Of a stretch of 64,000 nucleotides of DNA, positions 1-8,533 are shown piece after piece. The DNA is taken from the NCBI RefSeq assembly GCF_002797435.1, contig NZ_PGEN01000001.1, positions 1,054,001-1,118,000 of the forward strand. The letters are read 5' to 3'. The notes under the pieces were generated by a model. It saw nothing but the letters and a program-made list of their open reading frames with translations. It did not search any database and was not told the origin of the DNA. A program made the translations under genes and the position numbers. The DNA is from Sphingomonas koreensis (lineage in GTDB: Bacteria > Pseudomonadota > Alphaproteobacteria > Sphingomonadales > Sphingomonadaceae). Within the stretch, counting starts at the first letter, position 1. Each line of letters begins with the position of its first letter.

Positions 1-656
1 AGGCCGCAGCGATGGAGCGCTCGATGCGCTGGGCCAGGCGTTCGCGCCAGGGCTTCGACGCCGGCGGTGCACATGCGCAGAACAACGCGCTGTTCGGTAT
101 CCAGCAGGGCGCATTGGACGAGGGGTTGCGCAAGGCCAGCGCCGACGCGCTGCTCGACATCGGCTTCGACGGCTATGCCGTGGGCGGCCTTGCAGTCGGT
201 GAGGGACAGGAAGCGATGTTCGCTTGTCTCGACTATGCGCCGGGCCAGCTCGACCCCGCCAAGCCCCGCTATCTGATGGGCGTCGGCAAGCCCGACGACA
301 TCGTCGGCGCGGTCGAGCGCGGGATCGACATGTTCGACTGCGTCCTCCCCACCCGCTCGGGCCGCACCGGGCAGGCCTTTACCCGGCAAGGGCCGATCAA
401 CATCCGCAACGCGAAGTTTGCCGAGGATCAGGGGCCGCTCGACCCGGCCTGTGCCTGCCCGACCTGCGGCACCTTCACGCGCGCCTATGTCCACCACCTC
501 GTCCGCGCGGGCGAGATCCTCGGCGCGATGCTGATGACCGAGCATAATCTGTGGTTCTATCAGGCGCTGATGGCCGATCTGCGCGCCGCGATCGGGCAAG
601 GCCGGCTCACCGCCTTCGCGAACGATTTCCGTGCTACCTATTATGGCAAAGGCTGA
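1..656 (+). CDS. tgt: tRNA-guanine (queuine) transglycosylase, C-terminal part
   Basis: Tgt exchanges guanine 34 of GUN-anticodon tRNAs for the queuosine precursor preQ1 in the cytoplasm. The reading frame is open to the window edge, so the N-terminus lies outside. Visible family marks are [15 protein letters not shown], the [13 protein letters not shown] segment and a C-terminal zinc site CACPTC followed by VHHL. The protein ends in RATYYGKG. The later queuosine enzyme QueG is also in this window, at 34432, but is not adjacent. The methionine at position 12 is internal to the family alignment and is not a start. Confidence 0.95.
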   Translation, partial: AAAMERSMRWARRSRQGFDAGGAHAQNNALFGIQQGALDEGLRKASADALLDIGFDGYAVGGLAVGEGQEAMFACLDYAPGQLDPAKPRYLMGVGKPDDIVGAVERGIDMFDCVLPTRSGRTGQAFTRQGPINIRNAKFAEDQGPLDPACACPTCGTFTRAYVHHLVRAGEILGAMLMTEHNLWFYQALMADLRAAIGQGRLTAFANDFRATYYGKG

Positions 657-706
657 TTGCGCCGCTGGCTCCGGAGTCTTACTCCTGTGAAACAGAGGAG
701 TATCCA

Positions 707-916
707 GTGACCGACCAACGCGACGACCAGGACGAAATCGCCAACGAAATCACCGCCGCCGCCCGCGCAGCGCGGGAGACCGCCGAGCGCGCAGAAGGCA
801 CGCGCAAGCCCGGCGAAGGCAAGAAGTGGCCGCTCGGCAAGATCGGTATCGGCATCGGTTCCGCCGCTCTCGCCGCCGCGGTGATCTACGCCGCGCGCAA
901 CCGCAAGAAAGACTGA
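707..916 (+). CDS. small single-pass membrane protein, unknown function
   Basis: This 69-residue protein is predicted from a GTG start. A good AGAGGAG ribosome site lies about 6 nt upstream, whereas longer in-frame starts reach back into tgt. The N-terminal half is charged and helical, rich in Glu, Ala and Arg. A hydrophobic segment (IGIGIGSAALAAAVIYAA) follows at about residues 45-62, and the tail is basic (RNRKKD). This suggests one membrane helix with a cytoplasmic charged domain, though the orientation is inferred. It sits 50 bp after tgt and 27 bp before the M16 protease. No family was recognised. Confidence 0.7.
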   Translation: MTDQRDDQDEIANEITAAARAARETAERAEGTRKPGEGKKWPLGKIGIGIGSAALAAAVIYAARNRKKD

Positions 917-943
917 CCCCCTCCCTCCAGACCGGAGACCCGA

Positions 944-3778
944 ATGCGCCTGACCCGCACCGCGCTGTACCTGAGCGCCGCCCTGCTTCCCTTCGCCGCA
1001 CATGCGCAGGACGCCGCCCCGGCACCCGCGAAGGAGATCAAGGTCGCGCCGCTCGCCTATACCGAGCGCACCCTGCCCAACGGGCTCAAGGTGTACGCGA
1101 TCCGCGACACCTCGACCGCCAATGTTTCGGTCCAGGTCTGGTACGATGTCGGCAGCAAGGATGACCCGGCGGGCAAGTCGGGCTTCGCCCACATGTTCGA
1201 GCATCTGATGTTCAAGGGTACGAAGAACCTGGTCGACGAGCAGATGGACCGGCTGACCGAGGATGTCGGCGGGTACAACAACGCCTCGACCAACTCGGAC
1301 TACACCAATTACTTCGAAGTGGTTCCGGCCAACCACCTCGAACGCCTGCTGTTCGCCGAGGCCGATCGCATGGCGAGCCTGGTGGTCAGCGAGAAGGTGT
1401 TCGCGAGCGAGCGCGACGTGGTGAAGGAGGAACTGCGCAACCGCGTCCTCGCCTCCCCCTATGGCAAGCTCTTCTACATCTACTTCCCGAACATCTCCTA
1501 TTCGACTCACCCCTATGCCCGCCCCGGTATCGGCAGCATCGAGGATCTCGACGCCGCGACGATCGGCGACATCCGCGCCTTCCACGCGACCTATTACCGG
1601 CCGGACAATGCCGTTCTGGTGGTCGCAGGGAATTTCGACCCGGCTCAGCTGGACAAATGGGTAGACAAATACTTCGCCGGAATCGCCAGGCCCAACCGCC
1701 CGATCCCGCGGGTCACCGTCGCCGAGCCGCCGCGCACAACCGCAACGCGCCAGACGGTCTATGAGGCGAACACGCCGCTCCCGGCGGTGCTGCTGAGCTA
1801 CCAGCTTCCGCCTGACAATGATCCCGATACGCCCGCGCTCGCGGTGCTTGACGGCATCCTGTCGGGGGGCGAGAATTCGCGGCTCTATCGCAACCTCGTC
1901 TATCGCGATCAGTTGGCGGCGCAGGCCGACACCTTCCTCGACACGCGCCAGTCGACCGGTTCCTACGCAATGTACGCGATCCTCGCCGGCGGCAAATCGG
2001 CCGAAGATGGCGAGAAGGCGATGCGCCGCGAGATCGCCGATCTGCGCGACACGCCGGTGAGTGAGGCGGAGCTCGCCGAAGCAAAGAACGAGATTCTCAC
2101 CGCCTCGTTGAAGAGCCGCGAGACCGCCGAGGGCAAGGCATCGACCCTCGCCAATTCGATCATCGTCGGCGGAAATCCCAAGGCGGCCGATCAGCAACTC
2201 GCCGCCGTCGCCCGCGTCACCGCCGCCGACGTCCAGCGCGTCGCGCGCAAATATCTGGGAGATAACCAGTCGGCTGCGCTGATCTATCTGCCCGACGCCA
2301 TGGCCAAGGGCGCTAAAGGCGACACCATCGCCGTCGCCTCGACGGTCAAGGTCGCTCCGCTCGTCGTGCCGAGTGACGTCGTCATCCACACCCAGGCGCC
2401 CGAAGGCCAGCGCGTCGCCGTCCCGAACCCCGGCGCCCCGGTCTCGCCGGTCATCCCCAAGGCGATCGAAACCAGGCTCGCCAACGGCCTGCGCGTCATC
2501 GTGGTCGAGAAGCGCGACCTGCCGATCGTCACCGCCACGGTCGTCGCTCCCGCAGGCGGCGGAAGCGATCCGAACGGCAAGGCCGGCACCGCCGCGCTCG
2601 CCGCGGACCTGCTGACCAAGGGTACCGCCACTCGCTCGGCCGAGCAGATCGCACAGCAGGTCGAATCGCTCGGCGGGTCGATCGGTGCGGGCGCGGACTG
2701 GGACGCCGCTTTCGCCACCGTCACGGTCAAGGCCGATCAGATCGATCCCGCGCTCGCCATCCTCGCCGATGTCGCGCGCAACCCCGTTTTCGCGCAGGCG
2801 GAGATCGACCGCGCGCGAAAGCAGGCGCTCGACGGGGTCGCAGTGCAGCTCAAGGATCCGGGCGCGCTGTCGGGCATCGTCGCCAGCCGCACCGTGTTCG
2901 GAGAGCAGGCCTATGGCAATATGCTCTCGGGCACGGTGACCTCGCTCCCGAAAATCACGCGCGACGATATCACCAGTGCCTATCGCAACGCCTGGATTCC
3001 GTCTCAGGCAGCGCTGGTGGTGGTCGGAGACATTGCGCAGAAGGACGCTACCGCTCTCGCGCAGAAGCTGTTCGGCGACTGGAAGACCGGTGTTCACGAC
3101 GGCGTTCCGGACGGGGATAGCGCCCGCGCTGCCCCGCGCGTCGTCGTCGTCGATATGCCCGGTGCAGGTCAGGCGGGCGTCGTCATCGCCCGCCCCGGCA
3201 TCGCGCGTGCCGACAAGGATTTCTACGCGGCCCAGGTCGCCAACGCCACGCTCGGCGTCGGCTTCACCTCGCGCCTCAACCGGGAAATCCGCATCAAGCG
3301 CGGCCTCGCCTATGGCGCGGGCAGCAGCGTCGATGCGCGCCGCGCGCCGGGCATCGTCACCGCCTCCACGCAGACCAAGAATCCCTCGGCACCGGAAGTG
3401 GTCTCGCTGATCGCCGCGGAGATGAAGAAGCTCGGCGAGACCCCCGTCCCCGCCGCCGAACTGGATTCGCGCAAGGCGGTGCTGGTCGGCAGCTTCGGCC
3501 GCCGGATCGAACGGACCGACGGCATCGCCGGCGCGCTCGCCGACTATGTGGCCGAGGGCGTGCCGCTCGACACGCTGTCTACCTACATCCCCTCGATCCA
3601 GGGCGTCGACCCCGCCAGGGTCCAGGCCGCGGCGAAGAAGGTGCTCGACCCGGCCCGCGCCAGCATCATCGTGGTCGGCGATGCCAAGTTGTTCGTGGAC
3701 GAGCTGCGCAAGGCCCACCCGAATCTCGAGGTGATCCCTGCGACCTCGCTCAACCTCGACAGCGCGATGCTGAAGTAA
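944..3778 (+). CDS. M16 family zinc metalloprotease, two-repeat secreted form
   Basis: This is a pitrilysin/insulinase-type peptidase of 944 residues, the usual size for the fused two-repeat form. Residues 1-22 are a signal peptide (MRLTRTALYL... ending AHAQ), so it acts in the periplasm. The first M16 repeat has the inverted zinc motif HMFEH (H83, E86, H87) and a distal EEL near residue 163. The second repeat, from about residue 500, begins TRLANGLRVIVVEKRDLP but lacks HxxEH, as is normal for the non-catalytic half. A hairpin follows the stop. The substrate is unknown. Confidence 0.93.
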   Translation: MRLTRTALYLSAALLPFAAHAQDAAPAPAKEIKVAPLAYTERTLPNGLKVYAIRDTSTANVSVQVWYDVGSKDDPAGKSGFAHMFEHLMFKGTKNLVDEQMDRLTEDVGGYNNASTNSDYTNYFEVVPANHLERLLFAEADRMASLVVSEKVFASERDVVKEELRNRVLASPYGKLFYIYFPNISYSTHPYARPGIGSIEDLDAATIGDIRAFHATYYRPDNAVLVVAGNFDPAQLDKWVDKYFAGIARPNRPIPRVTVAEPPRTTATRQTVYEANTPLPAVLLSYQLPPDNDPDTPALAVLDGILSGGENSRLYRNLVYRDQLAAQADTFLDTRQSTGSYAMYAILAGGKSAEDGEKAMRREIADLRDTPVSEAELAEAKNEILTASLKSRETAEGKASTLANSIIVGGNPKAADQQLAAVARVTAADVQRVARKYLGDNQSAALIYLPDAMAKGAKGDTIAVASTVKVAPLVVPSDVVIHTQAPEGQRVAVPNPGAPVSPVIPKAIETRLANGLRVIVVEKRDLPIVTATVVAPAGGGSDPNGKAGTAALAADLLTKGTATRSAEQIAQQVESLGGSIGAGADWDAAFATVTVKADQIDPALAILADVARNPVFAQAEIDRARKQALDGVAVQLKDPGALSGIVASRTVFGEQAYGNMLSGTVTSLPKITRDDITSAYRNAWIPSQAALVVVGDIAQKDATALAQKLFGDWKTGVHDGVPDGDSARAAPRVVVVDMPGAGQAGVVIARPGIARADKDFYAAQVANATLGVGFTSRLNREIRIKRGLAYGAGSSVDARRAPGIVTASTQTKNPSAPEVVSLIAAEMKKLGETPVPAAELDSRKAVLVGSFGRRIERTDGIAGALADYVAEGVPLDTLSTYIPSIQGVDPARVQAAAKKVLDPARASIIVVGDAKLFVDELRKAHPNLEVIPATSLNLDSAMLK

Positions 3779-3784
3779 ACCCTT

Positions 3785-3810
3785 GGCCTCTCCCCCCCGA
3801 GGGAGAGGCC
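3785..3810 (+). terminator. hairpin terminator after the M16 gene
   Basis: A 10-bp perfect stem (GGCCTCTCCC / GGGAGAGGCC) with a 6-nt loop lies 6 bp after the stop codon. There is no clear T-run, so its efficiency is uncertain. Confidence 0.6.
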
Positions 3811-3942
3811 TGACCTTCCAAAGCTTACCTTAACCACCAATCGTCTCGCCCCGGGACGGCCCGAAATCCGGGGCAGAAAATTCACCCGTTCTGCGCTATG
3901 GGACCCGCCTGACGAGGCCATTGCCTCGCATGGGAACCCATC

Positions 3943-4968
3943 GTGCTGCGGCAATTCACGCGACTACAGCTTCGGGGAATCGTGGCGGCGCTGCTGGTGT
4001 CGCTGGTCGGCGCGGGCTTTTCGGCCCATGCCGGCTTCTCGGCGTTGAGCGCGGGCGACGAGCGCGTCACCCTCCCCGGCCCCGCCCCCACCGGCTATGA
4101 GGCCGACGACCATTTCCCGGGCTCCGCATACTATCAGCTCGCCAGCGACGAGACCGCTGCCCCCGCCGCCGGCGTGACCGGCACCGTCGCGCTGCCCGCG
4201 GGCCCGGAACCCGCCGACTACGCGCCCGATCCGACGCTCCGCCCTGCCGCCCCCTTCGTCATGCGCGGCACGCCGCAGGACAAGGCACGCGCGCTCGAAT
4301 GCCTCACCACCGCCATCTATTACGAAGCCGCGAACGAGCCGGACGACGGCCAGCGCGCGGTGGCGCAGGTGATCCTCAACCGTGTCCGCCATCCCACCTT
4401 CCCCGCCACCGTGTGCGGCGTGATCTATCAGGGGTCGGAAAAGGCCGGTTGCCAGTTCAGCTATGCCTGCGACGGAGCCATGGCCCGCCGCCCGTCGCGC
4501 GCCGCCTGGCTGCGCGCATCGCGCGTCGCCGCCTCGGCGCTCGCGGGCGAAGTGTTCGCGCCAGTTGGCATGGCGACCCATTATCATACCTATGCCGTCA
4601 CCCCGTCGTGGAACCGCAGTCTGGTGATGACCGGGGTGTTCGGCGCGCATTTCTTTCACCGGTGGAAGGGCTATTGGGGCACCGGTGCCGCGTTCAAACA
4701 GGCTTATCTCGGTGGTGAGCCCTATCCCGGCCCGCATCCGCGCGCAGTCACCGCGGCCGAGGTCGCGGCCGCCGCAGCAGCCGCGACGGTACCGATGCCC
4801 GCGATGCCCGGCACCACTGCTTCGGCCGCCCAGCCGCAGCCCGTGCCCGTGCCTGTGCCCGTCCAGCAGGAATATGCCCGCAGCGGCGACGTGCGCCCTG
4901 AATATTCGGCAGCGCCCGAGTCGCAGGTGCTCGACAAATGGAAGGACAGCGGCCAGCCGCTGCGCTGA
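3943..4968 (+). CDS. cell wall hydrolase, SleB/CwlJ family
   Basis: Hydrolase_2 (SleB-like) enzymes cleave peptidoglycan glycan strands. The GTG start is followed by a basic stretch and a hydrophobic signal or anchor at about residues 12-32. After a low-complexity linker, the catalytic domain runs from about residues 112 to 225, with the conserved ECLTTAIYYEAANE block (E128 is the likely catalytic acid) and ILNRVRHPTFP, then QFSYACDG. The C-terminus, from about residue 265, is Ala/Pro/Val-rich with a PVPVPV repeat and probably forms a periplasmic linker. A role in wall remodelling is inferred from the family. Confidence 0.88.
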   Translation: MLRQFTRLQLRGIVAALLVSLVGAGFSAHAGFSALSAGDERVTLPGPAPTGYEADDHFPGSAYYQLASDETAAPAAGVTGTVALPAGPEPADYAPDPTLRPAAPFVMRGTPQDKARALECLTTAIYYEAANEPDDGQRAVAQVILNRVRHPTFPATVCGVIYQGSEKAGCQFSYACDGAMARRPSRAAWLRASRVAASALAGEVFAPVGMATHYHTYAVTPSWNRSLVMTGVFGAHFFHRWKGYWGTGAAFKQAYLGGEPYPGPHPRAVTAAEVAAAAAAATVPMPAMPGTTASAAQPQPVPVPVPVQQEYARSGDVRPEYSAAPESQVLDKWKDSGQPLR

Positions 4969-4981
4969 AGGGCAACGAAAA

Positions 4982-5009
4982 CGGCCCCCGCCCGTCAGGG
5001 CGGAGGCCG
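4982..5009. terminator. bidirectional terminator hairpin
   Basis: A 12-base-pair GC stem with one mismatch and a GTCA loop lies between two convergent genes. Read on the minus strand it is followed by TTTTCG, so it best serves the gene ending at 5035. Confidence 0.7.
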
Positions 5010-5034
5010 TCATGCGTGTCACCCGTTCAACGGC

Positions 5035-5370
5035 TCAGCGGCGATAGCCACGGTCCCAGTCGCGGCGTTCCCAGCGGATCTTGCGCGCCAGCGCGTCGAA
5101 GCGGCGGTCGAGGTCGCGGCGCTCCGCCATCGTCAGACCCGGAGCCGAGCGGCGATAGCGATATTCGAGATTGGCGATCCCGCGGAACTCAGCCCGCAGC
5201 CGCGCAGCCTCACGCCGGTTGAGCTGGCCGGAACGCACGCCGCGGTCGATCCGCTGATCGAGCTGCGCCTGGCGCTGGTTGATGCCCCACCAGCCCTGCT
5301 GGGCCGACGCGGCGGGAATGGTGGTCGCCGCGATACCAAGACCGGCGATCAGCATTGCGATCTTCTTCAT
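5035..5370 (-). CDS. small secreted basic/aromatic protein, unknown function
   Basis: The 111-residue protein starts at the ATG with AGGAGA 6-7 nt upstream. An upstream in-frame GTG would swallow that ribosome site. Residues 1-23 form a signal peptide (MKKIAMLIAGLGIAATTIPA... ASA). The mature part is helical and rich in Arg, Asp and Tyr (QLDQRIDRGVRSGQLNRREA, then RYRRSAPGLT). It is probably a periplasmic helical protein. The RxGxLxxxEAxxLR pattern recurs in many small alphaproteobacterial exported proteins, but no function is known. Confidence 0.75.
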   Translation of the reverse strand: MKKIAMLIAGLGIAATTIPAASAQQGWWGINQRQAQLDQRIDRGVRSGQLNRREAARLRAEFRGIANLEYRYRRSAPGLTMAERRDLDRRFDALARKIRWERRDWDRGYRR

Positions 5371-5593
5371 CTCTGCTCTCCTCACTCAAAAACAGGACCG
5401 CTCCTTTGCGGTCGAACATCGGTATCCGCCCCGCCTGTCGCAGTGGTTTCACCAAAGTCGTGCTTTTGTGTCGCCGATTGTCGCAGCCGCGCGGGCTTCG
5501 TTCATCTTTCCTGCACCCTTAATTGCGGCCCGAATGTGTGTTATTTGAACAAAACACCTTGTCAGACCCCGGGAAAGGACCCATCTTCAAGTC

Positions 5594-5815
5594 ATGCTGA
5601 ATCTGGTCTCTATCGTCGTCGGCGTTATCGCCCTTCCGGTGATGCTGCTCGGTCTCATTCCGCTGCTGGGTTGGCTCAACTATCTGGTGATCCCGCTCGC
5701 GGTGCTCGGCGCGGCATTGGGCGCGCTGTCGGATTCGAACACTGGCCGCAACCTCAACCTGATCGTGCTGCTGGTCGGCTTCGTCCGGCTGTGGCTCGGC
5801 GGATTCATTCTTTGA
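5594..5815 (+). CDS. small hydrophobic membrane protein
   Basis: A 73-residue protein with three hydrophobic stretches (about residues 4-24, 28-46 and 54-72) separated by SDSNTGRN. It looks like an inner-membrane protein with two to three helices. It ends at a hairpin shared with the convergent gene at 5864. No family could be assigned. The reading frame is convincing because its hydrophobicity is organised, but expression is not shown. Confidence 0.6.
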   Translation: MLNLVSIVVGVIALPVMLLGLIPLLGWLNYLVIPLAVLGAALGALSDSNTGRNLNLIVLLVGFVRLWLGGFIL

Positions 5816-5827
5816 CGTGACAAGAAC

Positions 5828-5849
5828 GGGGTCCGGCACGCCGGACCCC
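5828..5849. terminator. bidirectional hairpin terminator
   Basis: A perfect 9-bp stem (GGGGTCCGG / CCGGACCCC) with a 4-nt CACG loop sits between convergent genes ending at 5815 and 5864. No long T-run follows on either strand. Confidence 0.6.
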
Positions 5850-5863
5850 GCGGCCATCATGGC

Positions 5864-6430
5864 TTAGCGGCAACGCACGTTGCCGCGGTCAATCGATGAG
5901 CCGAGCGCTGCCCCGCCCGCTGCGCCTAGCAGCGTCGCGAGCGTGCTCGACCGGCCATTCGACAGAGCGTTGCCGATCAGGCCGCCGGCGATGCCACCGA
6001 CGATAAGCCCGGTCGTGCCGTCGCTGCGGCGGCAATAATAGCGTCCGTCACGGCCGCGATAGATGCGGTCCGCGCGCGTCAGGCGGCGTTCGCGATAGTA
6101 GCGGCCGTCGCGATAATAGTCGTCGGCATAATAGTAACGCTGGCCGCGCGCCGGGCGGTTCCAGTCATAATCGCGATAGCGGCGCCAATCGCGCCGGTCC
6201 TCGCGATAGTCGCGGCGCGCATCGCGCACTTCGCGGCGATATTCGCGCTGGGCGTCGCGCACGTCGCGCGGACTGTCGGCGCGACGTACGTCGCGGCGAT
6301 AGTCGCGTTCCGCATCGCGAACCTCCTTGCGATATTCGCGTGCCGCTTCGCGCGGCGTCTGCTGGGCCATGGCGGGGATCGGGGTAAGGACCACCGAGAC
6401 CATCATGGCGGCGATCATGGGGGTACGCAT
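5864..6430 (-). CDS. secreted Arg/Tyr-rich protein with C-terminal glycine zipper
   Basis: This 188-residue protein starts at the ATG with AGGAGAG just upstream, and residues 1-22 form a signal peptide (MRTPMIAAMMVSVVLTPIPAMA). The middle is a repetitive charged coil (REYRKEVRDAERDYRRDVRR and similar, about residues 30-90), followed by a Tyr/Arg segment. The C-terminus carries a glycine-zipper 2TM domain (GLIVGGIAGGLIGNALS, then GAAGGAALGSSIDRG), as in 17-kDa surface-antigen-like proteins. It probably associates with the cell envelope. The repeats give skewed codon use but no sign of transfer. Confidence 0.8.
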   Translation of the reverse strand: MRTPMIAAMMVSVVLTPIPAMAQQTPREAAREYRKEVRDAERDYRRDVRRADSPRDVRDAQREYRREVRDARRDYREDRRDWRRYRDYDWNRPARGQRYYYADDYYRDGRYYRERRLTRADRIYRGRDGRYYCRRSDGTTGLIVGGIAGGLIGNALSNGRSSTLATLLGAAGGAALGSSIDRGNVRCR

Positions 6431-6538
6431 GATACTCTCCTGCCTTTTGAACCCCCATTCAACGGGCGGGGCGCGGGCAGGTTGCATGAACGCAAAACGA
6501 CCTCGCGTTCATCCTACGGCCAGATTTTAACGCTGCGT

Positions 6539-7363
6539 TTACAGGCGCTTCCTGCCTGGATAGGCAAATAGCAGGTCGCTGTCGGGGGATGCGGTGAGCA
6601 CCGCGTTTCCGGTCAGGGTCAGGCACTCGCCGGCCTTCCACGCGACTCCGTCGATTTCACCGTCTCCGCGCACCGGCACCAGCCAGCCGGTGACCCCGTC
6701 GGGCATCCGCAGCGCGCGATCGCCGCCGGGCCAGCGCTCCACCACGAATTTGGGACCTTCGACCAGGATCGTCCGTCCCGGCTCGACCTCGCCCGGCATC
6801 GGCGCATCGACGAACGGCACCGCATCGGCCACCGCAACGCCGTCCTCCAGATGCAGGTCGCGCGGGCGGCCATAATCGTAGAGACGGTAGGTCGTCTCGC
6901 TGTTCTGCTGGATCTCGATCAGCGTGATTCCCGCGCCGATCGCATGGATGGTCCGTGACGGGGCGTAGATGAAGTCCCCGGCCTTGACCGGCTTCCAGTC
7001 GAGCAGCGTTTCGATCGATCCATCCAGCGCCGCCGCGCGCAAGGTCGTGTCATCGACCGGTTCATGCGTGCCCAATGCGATCGTCGCCCCCGGCTCGGCC
7101 GCCAGGATCACCCAGCACTCGTCCTTGCCGCGCGGCAACCCCCGCGCACGCGCCTGCGTATCGTCAGGATGCACCTGGACGGACAGCTTCTCGCTGGTGA
7201 AGAGATATTTGATCAGCAGCTCGGGCGCGCTGTCGCCCGGCGACTGGAACCAGATCTCGCCCACCGGCTCGCCATCGGGCGCAGGATCTGCGAATCCCGG
7301 CCACAGACTGTGTCGTCCCCAAGGTTTCTCCACCCGGTGCGGGGCCAGAAGGGTCGCGGACAT
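6539..7363 (-). CDS. manA: class I mannose-6-phosphate isomerase
   Basis: ManA interconverts mannose-6-phosphate and fructose-6-phosphate, feeding GDP-mannose and polysaccharide synthesis. The 274-residue protein begins MSATLLAPHRVEKPWG, where family homology begins; the open frame upstream is not family-like. It shows LSVQVHPDD (zinc-site region), DECWVIL, the FIYAPSRTIHAIGAG block and IEIQQNSETTYRLYDYGR. The length fits the short proteobacterial form. It is transcribed divergently from bamD across about 160 bp. Confidence 0.9.
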   Translation of the reverse strand: MSATLLAPHRVEKPWGRHSLWPGFADPAPDGEPVGEIWFQSPGDSAPELLIKYLFTSEKLSVQVHPDDTQARARGLPRGKDECWVILAAEPGATIALGTHEPVDDTTLRAAALDGSIETLLDWKPVKAGDFIYAPSRTIHAIGAGITLIEIQQNSETTYRLYDYGRPRDLHLEDGVAVADAVPFVDAPMPGEVEPGRTILVEGPKFVVERWPGGDRALRMPDGVTGWLVPVRGDGEIDGVAWKAGECLTLTGNAVLTASPDSDLLFAYPGRKRL

Positions 7364-7523
7364 AGCGTCTCCATGCGGGATTCGGGACACGCAGGCAACG
7401 CGCCATCGTGCGCCTTCGATCCCCGCCCCCCGCGCCGTCCGCACAAAACATCCCGCCGTGGCGGATGAGGATCGCCGAAATGCCCGCTTGGCGCATTTCC
7501 AAACACGCTTTAAGAACCGCGCC

Positions 7524-8384
7524 ATGCGTATGCTTCCGATCCGTACCACCGCCCTTGTTCTCGTTGCGGCGCTCGCGCTTGCCGGCTGCGCCCGCGGTGG
7601 CGGCACCCGCGCCGACCTGCCCTATGTCGCGCGCGACGTGGGCACGCTCTACACAGCGGCCAAGGACCGGCTCGACCGGGGCCAGTACAAGCTTGCGGCG
7701 GCGCTGTTCGATGAAGTCGAACGCCAACATCCCTATTCGGTCTGGGCACGCCGTGCGCAGCTGATGGGAGCCTTCGCCTACTATCTCGACCGCAACTACA
7801 CCCAAGCCATCCAGTCGTCGCAGCGCTTCCTCGCCGTCCACCCCGGCAACCGTGACGCGCCCTATGCCTATTATCTGATCGCGCTCAGCTATTACGAGCA
7901 GATCAGCGACGTGACGCGCGACCAGAAGATCACCCAGCAGGCGCTCGACGCGCTGGGCGAGCTCAACCGCCGTTACCCCAACACCCGCTACGCCGCCGAT
8001 GCACGCCTCAAGGTCGATCTCGTCCGCGATCACCTCGCGGGCAAGGAGATGGAAGTCGGCCGCTACTATCAGGTGCGCGGCCAATGGCTCGCCGCGATCA
8101 TCCGCTTCCGCACCGTAGTCGATACCTACCAGACCACCACCCACACGCCCGAGGCGCTGATGCGCCTCACCGAATCCTATCTCGCGCTCGGCGTGAAGGA
8201 GGAGGCGAAGAAGGCCGCGGCGGTGCTCGGCGCAAACTATCCCGGCACGCAATGGTATGCGCGCGCCTACGAGCTGATCGGCAAGCATGGCGAGGCGGTG
8301 GCCGTCCCCGCGTCCGCCGCTGCAACCGCGCCCAAGCTTGACGACGTGCCCAAGCCCAAGCCCGTCGACGACGAAACCAATTAG
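7524..8384 (+). CDS. bamD: outer membrane assembly lipoprotein BamD
   Basis: BamD is the essential TPR lipoprotein of the BAM complex, which inserts beta-barrels into the outer membrane. The start at MRMLPIRTT gives a lipoprotein signal with lipobox LAGC (Cys22). TPR-like helices follow, including LYTAAKDRLDRGQYKLAAALFDEVE, AFAYYLDRNYTQAIQSSQRFL and ALDALGELNRRYPNTRYA. At 286 residues it matches the family, with a Pro/Lys-rich tail after about residue 260. The frame is open much further upstream, but that region is antisense to manA. Confidence 0.93.
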   Translation: MRMLPIRTTALVLVAALALAGCARGGGTRADLPYVARDVGTLYTAAKDRLDRGQYKLAAALFDEVERQHPYSVWARRAQLMGAFAYYLDRNYTQAIQSSQRFLAVHPGNRDAPYAYYLIALSYYEQISDVTRDQKITQQALDALGELNRRYPNTRYAADARLKVDLVRDHLAGKEMEVGRYYQVRGQWLAAIIRFRTVVDTYQTTTHTPEALMRLTESYLALGVKEEAKKAAAVLGANYPGTQWYARAYELIGKHGEAVAVPASAAATAPKLDDVPKPKPVDDETN

Positions 8385-8392
8385 TCTGCGTT

Positions 8393-8406
8393 GCTCGTGC
8401 ACGAGC
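8393..8406. repeat. 14-bp perfect palindrome in the bamD-recN gap
   Basis: GCTCGTGCACGAGC is self-complementary over all 14 bases and lies 9 bp after the bamD stop. It could be a binding site or part of a weak terminator hairpin with neighbouring CGCACGAG. Nothing else stands out in the 149-bp gap. Confidence 0.35.
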
Positions 8407-8533
8407 GCACGAGGCGGCGTCAGCCCAAGGTTCCGGCGATGCGCAGCATCGATGGAATGGCTGCGGAGGGCGGTGCGGCTTTATCACGAGAAGCCCTCTC
8501 CCAAGGCGGAACAAAACGGGGTAACAGCGGCCG

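Noticed and set aside
641..3718. A 1025-residue open frame on the minus strand opposite the M16 gene
   Set aside because: It lies entirely antisense to a well-supported protease gene, has low-complexity Arg/Gly/Asp sequence and no family features; long shadows are expected at high GC.
8407..8533. A LexA site for recN
   Set aside because: No GTTC-N7-GTTC or GAAC-N7-GAAC pair with correct spacing was found upstream.
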